Positions 1 through 7,706 of a stretch of DNA of 64,000 nucleotides are shown one piece after another. Under the pieces are notes generated by a model that did no database searches, had not been told where the DNA came from, and saw nothing but the letters and a program-made list of their open reading frames with translations. The stretch comes from an uncultured Alphaproteobacteria bacterium (GTDB lineage: Bacteria; Pseudomonadota; Alphaproteobacteria; RF32; CAG-239), in assembly GCA_944391475.1 (NCBI GenBank), contig CALXTR010000005.1:1-64000 (forward strand), read 5' to 3'. The translations under genes were made by a program, and so were the position numbers. How positions within the stretch are numbered: the first letter of the stretch is position 1; each line of letters opens with the position of its first letter.

Positions 1-123
1 CAATTTCTCTGAAAATGATAATTTATAAACCTTAGTGTAATTTAATATATTAAGATACACTATAAATACATTAAAAGTCTCTTTTTCTTCAATATGCTAT
101 TGCAAAAAAGTTTTAAACATTGT

Positions 124-156
124 GCTAAAATATATTGACTTTTAATATATTTTAGC
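124..156. repeat. Perfect 13-bp inverted repeat upstream of the Abi-like gene
   Basis: Arms GCTAAAATATATT (124-136) and AATATATTTTAGC (144-156) are exact reverse complements around a 7-base loop. The repeat lies about 100 bases before the Abi-like start. It could be an operator, or a weak terminator of a gene to the left. A TTGACT hexamer at 135-140 falls in the loop region, so it may overlap a promoter. Function is inferred only from position. Confidence 0.5.
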
Positions 157-256
157 TTACATATATAGATAACAGACCCACTAGGCCTCTGATGTTTCAT
201 TAGTTTTGGAATATTAAGCACAATTAGTGGGTATATTTTTATTCAGTAGAGAAAAA

Positions 257-1243
257 ATGCTAATAGACCACAACATTCCAACATCATTTTCACAACAAAT
301 TAGTTTATTAAAATCTAGAAATTTAATATTTAATGATGAAAGCAGAGCTTTAAAATACCTTTCATACATAGGTTATCATAGATTGGCCATGTACTGGAAT
401 ACATTTTATGTGGATAAACATACTAAAGAACAATTTAAGTCTCAAATCAAATTTGAAGATATACTTCAACTATATATTTTTGACAGGAAATTAAGAACTC
501 TTTTTATGGAAGCAGCGGAAAGAATAGAAGTCTGTTTCAAGGTATTATTCTCTAATATTCTCAGCACGACTCAAGATAATGCCTTTTGGTTTCTTAATGG
601 AGAATTATTCTCTTCAAGAAAAGATATCTTTTATATTGATTGCAAAAAGCAAGAGGAAATATATAATCATTCTAAGCTGTTAGATGATATTAATAGTAAC
701 ATTCTAAAATTCAAAAAAAATATCGATTCTTTACATTCTTTCTCTGATATAGCAACAACTAGAATACCTTCTTGGCAATTAGTAGATGTAATAACTTTTG
801 GAAATTTTTCAAAAATGATATCTTTAGTGAAAGGAGAATATTCCACAAAGTTTTATGAGGTATTTTGTTTACCTAAAGCAATCTTTGATAACTGGTTAGA
901 ATGTATTGTATCAGTAAGAAATATTTGTGCTCATTACGGATTATTTTACCGCAGAACTTTTAGTACAACACCTCGTTCTCTTTCCAAAAGCAAAAAACGA
1001 GCAAGATTAATTGATTTAGAAGAAGTGAAAAGCGCATTCTATGCAGAATTCTTTATCTTTAGTTTTTTTATGAAACAAATATCTCCTTCTACATCGTGGT
1101 GTGATAGAGTATTATCTCTTATTAAAGAAAATCTAAATAACCCTCATTTGTCTTTAGAACTTTTAGGATTTAGAGAAAATTGGTATGATAATATCATTTT
1201 TAAAGATAAAAAAGATTTCTTTAACAATTCTACTTCCCTGTAA
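257..1243 (+). CDS. AbiD/AbiF-like abortive infection protein (Abi_2 family)
   Basis: This probable phage-defence protein belongs to the Abi_2 (AbiD/AbiF) family, whose members carry a HEPN-like RNase fold and cause growth arrest on phage infection. The N-terminal part shows the family pattern: a QxxxLKSRNL stretch, then YLSYIGYHRLAMYW. Near residue 220 the motif RNICAHYGLFYRR matches the HEPN R-x4-H catalytic signature (RN..AH). Reading could begin at GTG 227, but ATG 257 fits the family's usual N-terminus better; neither start has a strong ribosome binding site. The gene is very AT-rich compared with genes after 3500 and stands alone beside a partial tRNA, so it is probably cargo of an integrated element. 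The target is unknown. Family assignment is good; the defence role is inferred. Confidence 0.8.
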   Translation: MLIDHNIPTSFSQQISLLKSRNLIFNDESRALKYLSYIGYHRLAMYWNTFYVDKHTKEQFKSQIKFEDILQLYIFDRKLRTLFMEAAERIEVCFKVLFSNILSTTQDNAFWFLNGELFSSRKDIFYIDCKKQEEIYNHSKLLDDINSNILKFKKNIDSLHSFSDIATTRIPSWQLVDVITFGNFSKMISLVKGEYSTKFYEVFCLPKAIFDNWLECIVSVRNICAHYGLFYRRTFSTTPRSLSKSKKRARLIDLEEVKSAFYAEFFIFSFFMKQISPSTSWCDRVLSLIKENLNNPHLSLELLGFRENWYDNIIFKDKKDFFNNSTSL

Positions 1244-1250
1244 CAGGCTG

Positions 1251-1290
1251 GTGGTAGCTTGTTTTAGCGTGGTAGCTCGGTGGTAGCTCG
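1251..1290. repeat. Three copies of GTGGTAGCTYG near the tRNA fragment
   Basis: The 11-mer GTGGTAGCT(T/C)G occurs at 1251-1261, 1269-1279 and 1280-1290. The last two are identical and directly adjacent. The cluster lies about 60 bases before a partial tRNA gene. Short direct repeats next to an attachment site are typical of arm-type integrase or excisionase binding sites. They also faintly resemble a tRNA D-arm, so derivation from tRNA sequence is possible. Confidence 0.55.
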
Positions 1291-1351
1291 GCTAAAAAAT
1301 CGCTAAAATTTTAAGATTAACATATTGATTTATAAAGATAATATTTTATAA

Positions 1352-1406
1352 GCGCAGTCGATTTGTAATCAGTGGGTCGGGAGTTCGAGTCTCTCTGTCG
1401 GCACCA
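1352..1406 (+). other. Partial tRNA-Thr(TGT) 3' end; probable attachment site (attL/attR)
   Basis: The stretch reads as the 3' part of a tRNA: anticodon loop TTTGTAA (anticodon TGT), a variable region, a T-arm with stem GGGAG/CTCTC around TTCGAGT, the acceptor strand TGTCGGC, a discriminator A, and encoded CCA ending at 1406. The matching 5' acceptor strand and D-arm are absent upstream, and the 5' side of the anticodon stem does not pair. It therefore cannot be a working tRNA. Such 3' fragments arise when an element integrates into a tRNA gene and duplicates its end. The intact gene is expected at the element's other end, outside this window to the left. Confidence 0.7.
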
Positions 1407-1408
1407 TA

Positions 1409-1438
1409 AAAAAAACCTCCCTTGTGGAGGCTTTTTTT
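1409..1438 (+). terminator. Rho-independent terminator after the tRNA fragment
   Basis: The stem CCTCC/GGAGG (1416-1420 and 1426-1430) encloses the loop CTTGT. It is preceded by a run of A and followed by C and seven T. It probably served the original tRNA gene and could also end transcription reading out of the Abi-like gene. Confidence 0.75.
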
Positions 1439-1582
1439 ATGGTGATTTTTTTATAATTTGTACCCAACATAACTTATTTAAAGAACTTTAAAGACCTTTG
1501 CTAAAGAGAATAATATTTTTTACCCCAGAAAATTGTTGTACAAATTGGAGTAAACCCAACAAACGCAAACAATGCCACACTT

Positions 1583-2425
1583 TTAATTTTTCCGCATAAA
1601 GATTAAATCAAAATAAACAGCCGCAAATAAAAATAATATTAAATAAATTACCCCCAAGACTAACCCTAAAAATACTTCATTCAAACTTTTTATAAGATAC
1701 AATTGATAATTAGGATTTATTGCAAACAAACCATAAATCGCTAAAGAACATGGTAAAACAATACCCAAATAACCTTTTTGTTCCACTTTTTTACGAATTA
1801 ACATTCTCTCAAAACAATAAAATGGATTACTTAAAATAGCCAATAAACAACTTAAAAATGAAACAATCAAAAAATAATTGAGAAACAGATTTGCACTAAA
1901 CATATGACCTAAAAAGAAAGCATCATTAAAAAAGTTGCACCAAAATTTACCTTCATAGCTAAAATTTGAATACAACTTTCCACATTCAAAAAGAACAAGC
2001 ACACTAATCACAAGGAAGCTCATAATGGCAATTCTCTTAAAAACAATTTTAATAATGCTTATTAAAGAAATACTTTTATCCGAATATAATTTTCTGAGTT
2101 TAAATAGCAAAAAAGGAGATAACAGAGAACCTAATTCTTTTATTTTTAAAATTGGAGTCCGCCAACAAATAAGCACAAAACAAAAATAAAATAATGTTAT
2201 AAAACCCATTCCATATGCAGAAGGACTATTTTCTACTACCGACTTTATTTGCAAAAATAGAACATATATTAAAGATAGAATACAGAATATTTTATAAAAT
2301 AGTGTATTATTTTCCTTATTCAATTTGCTGTAAGGAATACTCGGTTTTATATCTCTGTATAGCAAATTATCCCTAAAGTTATTTATTTGACCTGCAAATA
2401 AATATTTAAGCTCAAAACTACTCAT
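1583..2425 (-). CDS. Hypothetical multi-pass membrane protein
   Basis: I do not recognise a family for this 280-residue protein. The first 40 residues are polar. About six strongly hydrophobic segments follow, at roughly residues 45-60, 72-88, 128-146, 175-200, 218-235 and 248-275, and the chain ends in a short basic tail. This points to an integral inner-membrane protein. It starts 36 bases after the stop of the ankyrin gene on the same strand, so the two are probably co-transcribed. The ATG has an AAGGGA-type ribosome binding site upstream. Base composition is clearly more AT-rich than the genes after 3500, which may mean transfer. No function can be proposed. Confidence 0.6.
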   Translation of the reverse strand: MSSFELKYLFAGQINNFRDNLLYRDIKPSIPYSKLNKENNTLFYKIFCILSLIYVLFLQIKSVVENSPSAYGMGFITLFYFCFVLICWRTPILKIKELGSLLSPFLLFKLRKLYSDKSISLISIIKIVFKRIAIMSFLVISVLVLFECGKLYSNFSYEGKFWCNFFNDAFFLGHMFSANLFLNYFLIVSFLSCLLAILSNPFYCFERMLIRKKVEQKGYLGIVLPCSLAIYGLFAINPNYQLYLIKSLNEVFLGLVLGVIYLILFLFAAVYFDLIFMRKN

Positions 2426-2461
2426 ATAAATTTTTCCCTTTTACTAATTATTAGCTTGATA

Positions 2462-3367
2462 TCAAAGATTTGTCGACAACCCTAAAATAGGAATAGAATC
2501 AACCTGATAATACAAAGAACCATTTTTATTTCTAATATCTGTTTTAGCCCCCGCTTTTATCAACATATCAATAGATTCTTTCTCTCCATTCGCCCAAAAC
2601 AACGCTGTGTTTCCATCGCTATCTTGAATATTGATATCCGCACCATTTTTTATTAAATATAATAAAATCATCGGATATCTTGCCGCTAAATGAATAGGCA
2701 TTATGGCTTTTCTATTCTTTTGATTTCCATTAATATTTGCACCATGTTTTATCAAATAATCAGCAATTTCTATAAAATAAGGATTCATTTGTTTTGCCAT
2801 TTCCGCAAATGATGCATGTATAGCATTATTAATTTGAATTCTTTCTGCCTCTGTAACATCTTTACAAGATTTCGCTATAATTGGAGGTAAATTACATTCA
2901 CCAACCCCCATATTAATACGCTGATTAAAGGCCGCAACAGACATATCCCCCATATATTGAAACCAAACAGGTAAACTAACCGCCCAATTTAAAGGTTCCA
3001 TGCCTAAATTATTCTCTGCGCATGGAACAAAATTTACATTAGCACCATTATTAACTAATATGTTTACTTTTTCTAGAGCTACTGTAGGCAACATTTGCTG
3101 TTGCAACCCCAAAGCCGCACTTTTAATTGCAGATATTAATAACGTATTACATTGATATACTTTATTTACATCATATCCACTTTGAACAAGTTTTTTTACA
3201 TCATCCGGAGTTCCCGTTAAAACAATCTTATGAGCTTGTTCATCGCTAATCTGAGAGGGAGTATTTTGCGCCCACGTTCTTTCGCCATATAATGCAATTG
3301 TGATAAATAAACAAACCGTAAAAACACAACCAATCTGCGCTTTTATTTTATGCATATAATTGCTCAT
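2462..3367 (-). CDS. Exported ankyrin-repeat protein
   Basis: A 301-residue protein with an N-terminal hydrophobic stretch (about residues 13-27) and an AQ-type signal peptidase site near residue 34, so probably periplasmic or secreted. Ankyrin-like repeats are visible in the first part (a DDVKKLVQSGYDVN segment, then VNILVNNGANVNF). The clearest are near the C-terminus: IADYLIKHGANING, PIHLAARYPMILLYLIKNGA and a DSDGNTALFWA segment. Ankyrin repeats bind other proteins; no catalytic domain is seen. The start at 3367 has GGAG and AAGG sequences just upstream; a second ATG four codons in is possible. It lies upstream of and close to the membrane-protein gene ending at 1583, suggesting a partner. 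The interacting molecule is unknown. Confidence 0.75.
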   Translation of the reverse strand: MSNYMHKIKAQIGCVFTVCLFITIALYGERTWAQNTPSQISDEQAHKIVLTGTPDDVKKLVQSGYDVNKVYQCNTLLISAIKSAALGLQQQMLPTVALEKVNILVNNGANVNFVPCAENNLGMEPLNWAVSLPVWFQYMGDMSVAAFNQRINMGVGECNLPPIIAKSCKDVTEAERIQINNAIHASFAEMAKQMNPYFIEIADYLIKHGANINGNQKNRKAIMPIHLAARYPMILLYLIKNGADINIQDSDGNTALFWANGEKESIDMLIKAGAKTDIRNKNGSLYYQVDSIPILGLSTNL

Positions 3368-3490
3368 CTCACCTTACTCCCATAGTTTATGTTAATACCA
3401 AGCCTTAATTTTACAATTACTAATAGGTAATTTTAGTTTATTACACAATTTCTAATATTAGATTAATACTTTATAATTCAGGCACAAAAA

Positions 3491-3515
3491 AAAGAGCGCC
3501 GATTAAGCGCTCTTT
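3491..3515 (-). terminator. Rho-independent terminator for the 3535-3996 gene
   Basis: Arms AAAGAGCGC and GCGCTCTTT pair perfectly around a 7-base loop. On the minus strand a run of eight T follows the stem. It lies directly after the stop codon of the 3535-3996 gene. Confidence 0.85.
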
Positions 3516-3534
3516 AATTTGCAATCTTTAGATG

Positions 3535-3996
3535 TTAATTGGCCTGCAGCACGCGATATTTCTGATTTCCGGCTATCACTGTCTGCTCAGATTTAATCGG
3601 CATCTGGTGCAAATTATAGTTGGTTTCAAGAACAATATTGTTACCAACAACAAACTCTTGCGGCACTGACCTTGCTGGTAACTCAATCAGCAAGACTTTG
3701 TTTCCCGCACACACCAAAGCCACAGCAAACTTTCCACCTTCAACCTCCGAAATTTCCGAGACCGAAACAATGTGCAATTCCTCACGCCTGTTTGAAGGTG
3801 TCACTTTGTCTTTAAGTTCACTACCGAGTTCTTTACCTTTAGAAAAAAGTTGCTGGACCTGTTCTTTGACCAAGCTCTCGCCCAAATACCAAAACAAAGC
3901 CACACCGCAAATCAATCCTAAAAAGAACTGCCAATAACCCAACACGATTAGCACAACCAATATGGCTGCCGCAACATACAATAATTTTTTAGTCAT
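3535..3996 (-). CDS. Hypothetical membrane-anchored protein
   Basis: I do not recognise a family. The protein begins MTKKLLYV and has a long hydrophobic region (about residues 4-38) that could be one long or two short membrane segments. A charged linker follows, and then a soluble part of about 85 residues rich in beta-type sequence (ISEVEGGKFAVALVCAGNKV, LIELP). The frame can be extended to a TTG at 4020, but ATG 3996 is the better start because the first residues of the extension look untranslated. The gene ends in its own terminator. The topology suggests a small inner-membrane protein with a cytoplasmic or periplasmic beta domain. Confidence 0.6.
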   Translation of the reverse strand: MTKKLLYVAAAILVVLIVLGYWQFFLGLICGVALFWYLGESLVKEQVQQLFSKGKELGSELKDKVTPSNRREELHIVSVSEISEVEGGKFAVALVCAGNKVLLIELPARSVPQEFVVGNNIVLETNYNLHQMPIKSEQTVIAGNQKYRVLQAN

Positions 3997-4073
3997 AAAA
4001 AAATAATTTAAGTTAAACAATAAGAATTTGTATCGGCCATAATATGCCGATATCCTCGTTTGTCAACTCAAAA

Positions 4074-4829
4074 TCACATCACATTCGGGACTTCAATAGA
4101 TTCCACAACCTGCGCCTCAACAGGTACGGTTGTTAAATCATCAACAATAATAGCCAGCGCCGGAAACATCAAAAACCAAATCAGCACCAAACTAAAATAA
4201 CGCATTTTACCCAAACAAAAATACAAAATTACCAGTGCCGGCAGCAGATATAGCGGATTATAGAACATCCACAGACCACTCACCCCTTTAGAAGCCAAGC
4301 TCAACCAAACACACAGCAAAATCACCAATATCAAATACGCACAAATATTTTGCAGATTAAACACAACTTTAAGCATTTCCAAAAGCTTTTGCTGACGCGG
4401 CTGTCCGGCAAATTCAATATTGATGGTCATTACTCCCACCCACAAAATACCTAAGCTCACAAACACAATCCACCAGAGGCGCAATCCCAAGGGATCTGTC
4501 ATCAGCCCGCACAATGGAAGCATTGCACATAGAATCAACACCAAAAGCGTCAATGCAACCGGCATAAACCAAGGAGTATGACAATATTTATTCCACCAAC
4601 CTAACTCTTTATCCGCTTTACTTATCGCGTTTTTCTCTTGGCGCACCGATACCCACAACAGCAATGCAATTCCCAACACTACATTTGCAACCACACTCCA
4701 CAACAATTCCTCGCCTTGGTTTTGCATAAATATCTCATCAGCAAGGTTCACCGGATGCAACCAATACGCCACCGCAATCACTGCTGCCAAAAGCAACAAC
4801 AAACTAAACATCACGCGAAATTTTTTCAT
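4074..4829 (-). CDS. Hypothetical polytopic membrane protein
   Basis: A protein of about 250 residues with seven or so hydrophobic segments separated by short charged loops. No soluble domain or known motif was found. Several ATG codons lie at the start (4859, 4844, 4835, 4829). GGGGA six bases before 4829 makes that one the best choice. The gene is divergent from the ArsR gene at 4936. The intervening DNA carries a symmetric pair of promoter elements, so its expression may be tied to the metal-sensing repressor. A transport role is possible but not shown. Confidence 0.6.
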   Translation of the reverse strand: MKKFRVMFSLLLLLAAVIAVAYWLHPVNLADEIFMQNQGEELLWSVVANVVLGIALLLWVSVRQEKNAISKADKELGWWNKYCHTPWFMPVALTLLVLILCAMLPLCGLMTDPLGLRLWWIVFVSLGILWVGVMTINIEFAGQPRQQKLLEMLKVVFNLQNICAYLILVILLCVWLSLASKGVSGLWMFYNPLYLLPALVILYFCLGKMRYFSLVLIWFLMFPALAIIVDDLTTVPVEAQVVESIEVPNVM

Positions 4830-4870
4830 TTTCATTCCCCGCATTTTGGTTTTCACCATAAATTTTGGTT

Positions 4871-4912
4871 AAGTATAATTGATTGCAATTAAAATTTAAT
4901 TAAATTATACTT
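4871..4912. promoter_or_regulatory. Symmetric divergent promoter/operator of the arsR gene
   Basis: AAGTATAATT (4871-4880) and AATTATACTT (4903-4912) are exact reverse complements. Each carries a TATACT -10 box, one for each strand. On the plus strand TTGCAA (4883-4888), a 17-base spacer and TATACT (4906-4911) make a good sigma70 promoter. Between them lies the 14-base palindrome AATTTAATTAAATT (4893-4906), which resembles the operator in front of the HMA/ATPase genes. This suggests autoregulation by the ArsR protein and possible co-control of the divergent membrane gene. Confidence 0.7.
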
Positions 4913-4935
4913 ACCTAGAAAAGGAGCCGCAAAAC

Positions 4936-5292
4936 ATGACCAATTCGCAATTACACCACCATCACGACGATAGCCAAGAAATAATCTGCTCACTGCCGCA
5001 AGATAGCGCAATTGAAAAAGTTTCTGCAACTTTTCAGCTCATTAGCGACCCTACCCGTCTCAAAATATTGTTGCTGCTGTGCCATTGCGAAGAATGTGTT
5101 AATAACATTGCCGTTGCGGTCAATATGAGTTCTCCGGCTGTTTCCCACCACCTAAGGCTTTTAAAACAGGCCGGATTAATCAGCTCGCGCCGACTAGGTA
5201 AAGAGATTCACTACAAACTTTCCGACACTCCTGAGGCTCAATTGCTCCACCGCTCTATTGATGACATTTTTGATATTCGCTGCCCAAGCTAA
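4936..5292 (+). CDS. ArsR/SmtB-family metal-sensing repressor (CadC/ZntR-like)
   Basis: A 118-residue winged-helix repressor that should bind DNA when metal-free and release it on binding Zn, Cd or Pb. A histidine-rich N-terminus (four His at residues 7-10) precedes the ArsR core ISDPTRLKILLLL. The metal-binding helix has CHCEEC, placed like the ELCVC motif of CadC/SmtB-type sensors. The recognition helix is SSPAVSHHLRLLKQAGLI. A further Cys sits near the C-terminus. An AAGGAG ribosome binding site lies 10 bases before the ATG. The gene precedes the HMA protein and the P1B-ATPase, and AT-rich palindromes at both promoters are likely operators. Which metal is bound cannot be settled from sequence. 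Confidence 0.9.
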   Translation: MTNSQLHHHHDDSQEIICSLPQDSAIEKVSATFQLISDPTRLKILLLLCHCEECVNNIAVAVNMSSPAVSHHLRLLKQAGLISSRRLGKEIHYKLSDTPEAQLLHRSIDDIFDIRCPS

Positions 5293-5307
5293 AGACCATA
5301 TTTGCCC

Positions 5308-5368
5308 TTGACAAACCTATAAAAACGTCATACAATTAAATATATGTTTAATTGTTTAATTGATTAAA
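5308..5368 (+). promoter_or_regulatory. sigma70 promoter with overlapping ArsR-type operator
   Basis: TTGACA (5308-5313), a 17-base spacer and TACAAT (5331-5336) form a near-consensus promoter. The -10 box is overlapped by the inverted repeat ACAATTAAA (5332-5340)/TTTAATTGT (5347-5355). A second inverted repeat, TTTAAT-TG-ATTAAA (5355-5368), follows. This layout fits repression by the upstream ArsR protein. Confidence 0.85.
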
Positions 5369-5381
5369 TCAGAGGTGCGAC

Positions 5382-5600
5382 ATGAGAAAAACCTACCAAC
5401 TAAGCGACTTAGACTGCGCCAACTGCGCCGCCAAGCTCGAAGCTGCCATCAGCCAAATTCCCGAACTCTCCAATGTTTCGGTAAGTTTTATGGCTCAAAA
5501 GCTCAGCTTTGAAACTAAAAGCGATAACCTTGAAGAAATCATCAAACAGATTCGCCAAGTTATCAGCAAAATTGAACCCGATTGCGAACTTATTGATTAG
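5382..5600 (+). CDS. Heavy-metal-associated (HMA) domain protein
   Basis: A 72-residue free-standing HMA domain. Such domains bind a soft or borderline metal ion with a CxxC pair and pass it to a partner. The motif here is LDCANCAAKLEA at residues 9-20, matching the DCANCA form seen in Zn/Cd/Pb ATPases rather than the GMTCxxC of copper chaperones. In most CadA/ZntA proteins this domain is fused to the ATPase N-terminus. Here it is a separate gene nine bases upstream of an ATPase that lacks it, so it probably acts as the detached metal-binding domain. A ribosome binding site (AGAGGTG) precedes the ATG. Confidence 0.9.
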   Translation: MRKTYQLSDLDCANCAAKLEAAISQIPELSNVSVSFMAQKLSFETKSDNLEEIIKQIRQVISKIEPDCELID

Positions 5601-5609
5601 GATACAATT

Positions 5610-7457
5610 ATGACCCCCAAACTAAAAAAACAACTTCGTAAAATTGTTATCTCTGCACTGGTGTATATTTTGGCAATGAGTTTACCCTTGCCTCCTTTAT
5701 ACCAATTGGCACTGTTTGTTCTCTCATACCTGATTGTTGCCACCGATATTCTGAAAAAATCATGGCGAAATATTAAAAACGGTCAGGTTTTTGATGAAAA
5801 TTTCCTAATGAGCATTGCCACTTTCGGCGCCTTTGCGCTCCGCGAATATGCAGAAGCTGTTGCCGTCATGTTGTTTTTTGAGATTGGAGAATTCTTCCAA
5901 AGCTATGCCGTCAATCGTTCTCGCAAATCAATTTCTGAGCTCATGAATATTCGTCCCGATTCTGCCAACCTGCTCCAAAATGGCGAATGCGTGGTTGTGG
6001 ACCCTCAAGAGGTTAAAGTTGGTGACACCATTATCATCAACCCCGGCGAACGCATACCCCTTGACGGAATTGTGATTGAGGGAAATTCGGGAATTGATAC
6101 TTCGGCTCTGACCGGAGAAGCTCTCCCCCGCGAAGTTGGCAAAGGGGATAGCATCATGAGCGGCTGCATTAATCTAAATGGTGTGCTCAAAGTTAAGGTC
6201 ACCAGCCAATATTGCGATTCAACCGTTGCCAAAATTTTAGAACTCGTAGAAAATGCCGGCAGCCAAAAAGCAGCCGTTGAAAATTTCATCACCAAATTTG
6301 CCCGTTGGTACACTCCAATTGTGGTAATTATTGCTGCTTTTCTGGCTGTTTTGCCTCCGTTACTATTGGGTGATAGTTTTGAAACTTGGGTGTATCGCGC
6401 TCTCACATTCTTGGTTATTTCTTGCCCTTGTGCCTTGGTTATATCTATTCCACTAAGCTTTTTTGGCGGAATTGGAGCGGCCTCCCGCAGCGGCATTTTG
6501 GTAAAAGGCAGTTGCTATCTTGAAGCCTTGGCAGATAGTAAATATGTGGTATTTGATAAAACCGGAACACTTACCAAAGGCAATTTTAAAGTGGTTGAAA
6601 TTGTTTCTCCCAAACTAGCTCCGGAAAAACTTTTAGAATTGGCCGCCCATGCGGAATCTCACTCCAGCCACCCGATTGCCGCTTCCATTATCAAAGCCTA
6701 TGGGCAAAAAATTTCTGCTCATCGCATTAAAAATTTATCAGAAAACCGCGGTCTCGGTATCACGGCCGAAATAGACCAGCAACACATAACTGTCGGTAGC
6801 TATAAAATTATGCACCAATCTCACATCAGTGTTCCAAATGTCAACACTCCCGGCACGATAGTTTATGTTGCCATCAATCAAGAATATGCCGGCTATATAC
6901 TGATTACAGACGAACTCAAACCCGATTCTCTTCAAGCCATACGTGATTTAAAACAACAAGGCATTGTTAAAACCATCATGCTCACCGGCGACCGAAAAAA
7001 CATCGGCGAACATATTGGTAAGGAGCTGGGCATAGACCATGTATATGCAGAACTTCTCCCGGCTGATAAAGTTCGTAAGATTGAAGAATTACTCCAATCA
7101 TCATCAACTTTGGGCAAGCTGATATTTGTGGGTGACGGCATTAACGATGCTCCGGTTTTAGCACGTTCAGATATTGGGATTGCCATGGGCGGAATTGGCT
7201 CTGATGCCGCCATTGAAGCTGCTGATATTGTGATTATGACCGACGAACCCTCCAAGATTGTCACCGCCATTAAGATATCGCAAAAAACGCTCCGCATTGC
7301 TCGTCAAAACATTGTCTTTGCCATCGGTGTAAAATTGTTGGTCTTAGGACTAGGAGCTTTTGGCTATGCCTCAATTTGGGCCGCAGTTTTTGCCGATGTC
7401 GGTGTTTCGCTAATTGCCATACTCAACGCTGTACGCGCTCTTTCATTACCAAAGTAA
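5610..7457 (+). CDS. Zn/Cd/Pb-exporting P1B-type ATPase (CadA/ZntA-like)
   Basis: A 615-residue ATP-driven exporter of divalent soft metals across the inner membrane. It has the TGE actuator motif (168-170), the intramembrane metal site SCPCAL (CPC at 272-274), the phosphorylated Asp in FDKTGTLT (D316), the SHPIA motif near residue 350 that marks P1B pumps, TGDR, and the hinge GDGINDAP. A conserved Asp in FADVGVSL of the last membrane helix fits the Zn/Cd/Pb subgroup. It lacks the usual N-terminal HMA domain, which the gene just upstream supplies. It shares the ArsR-controlled promoter. The copper-type CPC..N/Y-N pattern is absent. Confidence 0.93.
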   Translation: MTPKLKKQLRKIVISALVYILAMSLPLPPLYQLALFVLSYLIVATDILKKSWRNIKNGQVFDENFLMSIATFGAFALREYAEAVAVMLFFEIGEFFQSYAVNRSRKSISELMNIRPDSANLLQNGECVVVDPQEVKVGDTIIINPGERIPLDGIVIEGNSGIDTSALTGEALPREVGKGDSIMSGCINLNGVLKVKVTSQYCDSTVAKILELVENAGSQKAAVENFITKFARWYTPIVVIIAAFLAVLPPLLLGDSFETWVYRALTFLVISCPCALVISIPLSFFGGIGAASRSGILVKGSCYLEALADSKYVVFDKTGTLTKGNFKVVEIVSPKLAPEKLLELAAHAESHSSHPIAASIIKAYGQKISAHRIKNLSENRGLGITAEIDQQHITVGSYKIMHQSHISVPNVNTPGTIVYVAINQEYAGYILITDELKPDSLQAIRDLKQQGIVKTIMLTGDRKNIGEHIGKELGIDHVYAELLPADKVRKIEELLQSSSTLGKLIFVGDGINDAPVLARSDIGIAMGGIGSDAAIEAADIVIMTDEPSKIVTAIKISQKTLRIARQNIVFAIGVKLLVLGLGAFGYASIWAAVFADVGVSLIAILNAVRALSLPK

Positions 7458-7464
7458 GCCAGCA

Positions 7465-7496
7465 AAATTAAAATGACACAAATGTCATTTTAATTT
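7465..7496 (+). terminator. Perfect 14-bp hairpin after the metal ATPase gene
   Basis: AAATTAAAATGACA (7465-7478) and TGTCATTTTAATTT (7483-7496) pair without mismatch around CAAA. It starts eight bases after the ATPase stop codon and probably terminates that operon. The AT-rich base gives only a short T tract. The remaining 210 bases up to the response regulator show no other feature. Confidence 0.65.
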
Positions 7497-7706
7497 CATC
7501 ATTACATCAAGTAGGATATATTATAAGAAAACCAATCCTTGTTCATAAAGATATTGGCCGACTGTTTGGCATGGCAATTTGATACTCCGTCCGTTTCACA
7601 ATTTGCTCTGACCACAATCGGCCATTCTTTTATCTTCCCTCTGATATATATTGACCATAAGAAGTTTATTATGCTACATTAAGGCATAAATTCTGGAGAA
7701 CCACCC

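Larger units (their letters stand above)
1244..1582. other. 339-bp gene-free stretch at the element boundary
   Basis: No convincing open reading frame lies here. The stretch holds the GTGGTAGCTYG repeats, the tRNA-Thr fragment and a hairpin terminator. The remaining 140 bases up to the next stop codon show nothing recognisable. Confidence 0.6.

Noticed and set aside
1269-1295. Sequence TAGCTCGGTGGTAGCTCG resembling a tRNA D-arm
   Set aside because: The two halves cannot form a D-stem (GCTC faces GCTC) and no acceptor strand precedes it; treated as direct repeats instead.
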